A stretch of DNA of 17,028 nt from Synechococcaceae bacterium Bin_79_3 (GTDB taxonomy: Bacteria; Cyanobacteriota; Cyanobacteriia; PCC-6307; Cyanobiaceae), in contig VFLB01000266.1 in assembly GCA_009914645.1 (NCBI GenBank), forward strand, positions 1-17,028, given 5' to 3'. The notes beneath the pieces were generated by a model. The model did no database searches. It was not told the DNA's origin and saw only the letters and a list, made by a program, of their open reading frames with translations. Positions 15,214 to 17,028 of the stretch are shown piece by piece. Each line of letters opens with the position of its first letter. Position 1 is the first letter of the stretch. Both the position numbers and the translations under genes were made by a program.

Positions 15214-16143
15214 ATGCTTTTTAGCATTGTTATTCCAACCTATAATCGTTTGCCAATATTGAGCAAATGCCTGGTTGCCCTTGAAGCCCAAAAGGGTCTG
15301 GAAAAGGGCGACCATTTTGAGGTTGTATTGGTAGACGACGGTTCCACGGACGGAACCGTAGCTTGGCTACAGGAAAATCAACAACAGCTAACTCACGTGA
15401 GGCTGGTTTGCCAAGAACATGGCGGCCCCGCTCTTGGCAGAAATCTTGGTGTTAGGGAAGCCAAAGGCGAAGTAATTATTTTTATTGATAGTGATCTCGT
15501 TGTGTTGCCAAGTTTTCTTGTTGAGCACAGCCGTGCCTTGCGAAAATCTTGGCAGGATCGCGGTAATCGTTTGTGTTTTACCTACGGCGCAGTAATAAAT
15601 ACCCACAATTTTGAATTCCCATGCAGTGAACCCCACAAGCTAAGTGATCTTTCGTGGGCATACTTTGCAACTGGAAATGTAGCTATCGATCGCAGTATTT
15701 TAGTGCAATCAGGTTTGTTTGATCCTGCCTTTCAGCTTTATGGCTGGGAAGATCTGGAGCTTGGCGAACGGCTTCGGCGAATGGGTGTTTTGTTAGTACG
15801 CTGCCCTGCCGCGGTGGGATACCACTGGCATCCAGCCTTAAGCCTTGAACAACTTCCCGATTTAGTGCGAAAAGAGCAAGAACGAGCCCGAATGGGCTTG
15901 GTTTTTTATCGCAAACATCCCACCAGAAGAGTGCGTTTCATTATTCAATACACAGCCCTTCATCGCTTGTTATGGGATTTATTAACTCTCGGTGGGATTT
16001 TGAATGTAAACACTTTAAAGCCCCTTCTGGCCTGGTTAATTAAGATAGGAAAACCAGGATTGGCTATGGAACTGCTGAGATTGCCCTTAAATCGGATTGG
16101 CGTAGAAGCGATGTTTAAACAAGCCCGTCAGGCCAACTGGTAG
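15214..16143 (+). CDS. Family 2 glycosyltransferase
   Basis: This 309-residue GT-A fold enzyme transfers a sugar from a nucleotide-sugar donor; the acceptor is unknown. It begins FSIVIPTYNR, has VLVDDGSTDGT with the nucleotide-binding Asp pair (41-42), the metal-binding DSD motif at 92-94 (IIFIDSDLVV), and GWEDLELGERL (177-187) holding the likely catalytic acid. There is no clear membrane span, although the C-terminal 70 residues are basic and hydrophobic and may associate with the membrane. The ATG is preceded by AGG five bases upstream, one of the better ribosome binding sites in the window. A surface polysaccharide or glycolipid role would suit the adjacent DevBCA exporter but is not demonstrated. 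Confidence 0.88.
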   Translation: MLFSIVIPTYNRLPILSKCLVALEAQKGLEKGDHFEVVLVDDGSTDGTVAWLQENQQQLTHVRLVCQEHGGPALGRNLGVREAKGEVIIFIDSDLVVLPSFLVEHSRALRKSWQDRGNRLCFTYGAVINTHNFEFPCSEPHKLSDLSWAYFATGNVAIDRSILVQSGLFDPAFQLYGWEDLELGERLRRMGVLLVRCPAAVGYHWHPALSLEQLPDLVRKEQERARMGLVFYRKHPTRRVRFIIQYTALHRLLWDLLTLGGILNVNTLKPLLAWLIKIGKPGLAMELLRLPLNRIGVEAMFKQARQANW

Positions 16144-16168
16144 GTTTAGTAAGTTCTTTCATTCCGCA

Positions 16169-16245
16169 CACCCGCACGTTTCGGGTGAAGCGCGACCAAA
16201 TGGTCGAGCTTCCCTGGCGGGTGGTGGCCAACCCGAAACCCACCG
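16169..16245 (+). promoter_or_regulatory. Structured leader of rpsB, candidate ribosomal-protein autoregulatory element
   Basis: The bases before rpsB can fold into a three-way junction. The outer helix is nine perfect pairs: GTTTCGGGT (16178-16186) with ACCCGAAAC (16231-16239). Helix A is GAAGC-g-CGACC / GGTCG-a-GCTTC (16187-16212), ten pairs with one G-A mismatch and an AAAT loop. Helix B is TGGC / GCCA (16215-16218 with 16227-16230). The strands abut with only a two-base linker, and the outer helix ends six bases before the ATG, where it would hinder ribosome entry. Two competing local hairpins are also visible: CACCCG/CGGGTG (16169-16174 with 16182-16187) and CGGGT/ACCCG (16218-16222 with 16231-16235). 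Binding by S2 itself is an inference from rpsB leaders known in other bacteria. Confidence 0.5.
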
Positions 16246-16965
16246 ATGGCAGTTGTTACCCTCTCCGAGATGATGGAGGCTGGTGCCCATTTTGGCCACC
16301 AGACCCGCCGCTGGAATCCCAAGATGCAGCGCTACATCCATTGCGCCCGCAATGGTGTTCATATCATCGACCTCGTGCAGACAGCCGTCTGCATGAACAA
16401 CGCATACAAATGGACACGCAGTGCAGCTCGTTCCGGCAAGCGTTTCCTTTTTGTAGGTACTAAAAAGCAAGCAGCTGAAGTTATCGCCCAAGAGGCTGGC
16501 CGTTGTGGTGCCAGCTACGTAAACCAGCGCTGGCTGGGGGGGATGCTCACCAATTGGACCACAATGAGGGCGAGGATTGATCGCCTCAAGGATTTGGAAC
16601 GGATGGAAAGTTCCGGTGCCATTGCCATGCGTCCAAAAAAGGAAGCAGCGGTACTAAGAAGGGAGTTAGATAGGCTTCAGAAATATCTTGGCGGCTTGAA
16701 AAATATGCGCCGCCTGCCAGATGTTGTGGTACTCGTTGATCAAAAACGTGAATACAATGCAGTTCTGGAATGTCAAAAGCTAGATATCCCACTTGTTTCG
16801 ATGTTGGATACCAATTGCGATCCTGATCTCTGCGATGTGCCCATTCCATGTAACGATGATGCAATTCGTTCCGTGCAGTTGGTGATTGGCCGCCTGGCAG
16901 ACGCCATCAATGAAGGCCGCCATGGCGCCCATGATCAAGGCGCCGAACAGGAAGATGAGGGCTAA
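16246..16965 (+). CDS. rpsB: 30S ribosomal protein S2
   Basis: The 239-residue S2 protein is assembled late on the back of the 30S subunit and is needed with S1 for translation initiation. Diagnostic blocks include [18 protein letters not shown] near the N-terminus, IHIIDL-like [52 protein letters not shown] and [10 protein letters not shown]. The acidic tail GAEQEDEG is usual. The ATG at 16246 gives the standard MAVVTL start; there is no Shine-Dalgarno sequence, and the upstream bases are taken up by the leader structure. In cyanobacteria tsf (elongation factor Ts) normally follows, which would lie just beyond the window. Confidence 0.97.
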   Translation: MAVVTLSEMMEAGAHFGHQTRRWNPKMQRYIHCARNGVHIIDLVQTAVCMNNAYKWTRSAARSGKRFLFVGTKKQAAEVIAQEAGRCGASYVNQRWLGGMLTNWTTMRARIDRLKDLERMESSGAIAMRPKKEAAVLRRELDRLQKYLGGLKNMRRLPDVVVLVDQKREYNAVLECQKLDIPLVSMLDTNCDPDLCDVPIPCNDDAIRSVQLVIGRLADAINEGRHGAHDQGAEQEDEG

Positions 16966-16979
16966 ACTCCCTCCTTCTT

Positions 16980-17003
16980 TTCCGCTCCATTCCGCTCTAC
17001 AAT
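16980..17003 (+). promoter_or_regulatory. Possible promoter or binding site before the next gene
   Basis: Two direct copies of TTCCGCTC (16980-16987 and 16990-16997) are spaced one helical turn apart and run directly into TACAAT (16998-17003), a fair match to a -10 hexamer. There is no -35-like sequence 17 bases upstream; the region is simply pyrimidine-rich on the plus strand. It lies between rpsB and the window edge, where a promoter for the following gene could sit. Confidence 0.2.
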
Positions 17004-17028
17004 CCGCCCTGCTCCCCAGTGCCTCCTA

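Noticed and set aside
16187..16212. Hairpin read as a terminator for the glycosyltransferase
   Set aside because: There is no T-tract after the stem, and the stem fits into the larger fold directly before rpsB.
16185..16463. 92-residue open frame overlapping the rpsB start
   Set aside because: It is out of frame with rpsB, low in typical coding character, and explained by the leader plus rpsB sequence.
1..17028. Prochlorococcus, or a horizontally acquired island
   Set aside because: Prochlorococcus lacks the phycobilisome core gene found here, and no integrase, transposase, tRNA-adjacent repeat or composition break is visible.

Overview
The window comes from a phycobilisome-containing picocyanobacterium of the Synechococcus/Cyanobium group. 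It carries an allophycocyanin beta-like core subunit (ApcF), phycocyanobilin:ferredoxin oxidoreductase (PcyA), a DevBCA-type exporter, SipA, and an FHA-fused class A penicillin-binding protein. Base composition is moderate (mid to high 40s percent GC by eye). Gene packing is very tight and non-ATG starts are frequent. ApcF argues against Prochlorococcus. There is no sign of mobile DNA, CRISPR, tRNA or rRNA genes; this looks like ordinary chromosome.

Layout, left to right. 1-68 (-) is the possible 5' tip of a divergent gene cut by the edge. 204-1966 (+) holds apcF and a photorespiration-type class V aminotransferase. 1890-2405 (-) is tadA. 2417-4020 (+) holds a group II PLP-dependent decarboxylase and a one-helix membrane protein joined by an ATGA overlap. 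3851-8632 (-) is a four-gene operon transcribed right to left: bioY, lspA, an FHA-PBP1 fusion and a membrane-anchored DUF697-type GTPase, every junction overlapping by 1-4 bases. 8682-8927 (+) is sipA. 8887-11422 (-) is a pair of M16 peptidase-family genes, one with the zinc motif and one without. 11469-15017 (+) is pcyA-devB-devC-devA. 15045-15200 (+) is a small, very basic protein of unknown function. 15214-16143 (+) is a family 2 glycosyltransferase. 16246-16965 (+) is rpsB (ribosomal protein S2), preceded by a leader that can fold into a compact three-way junction.

Themes. Light harvesting and its control are represented by apcF, pcyA and sipA. Envelope work is represented by lspA, the FHA-PBP, the GTPase, devBCA and the glycosyltransferase. 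Translation is represented by tadA and rpsB. No gene-free stretch exceeds 300 bases; the longest is the 135-base gap at 69-203. All three convergent gene pairs overlap at their 3' ends, in one case by 170 bases.

I found no clearly new multi-gene system. The best leads are the rpsB leader structure, the 170-base antisense overlap between a small membrane protein and the GTPase, the decarboxylase with atypical active-site motifs and its coupled membrane protein, and the small basic ORF lying in frame behind devA.
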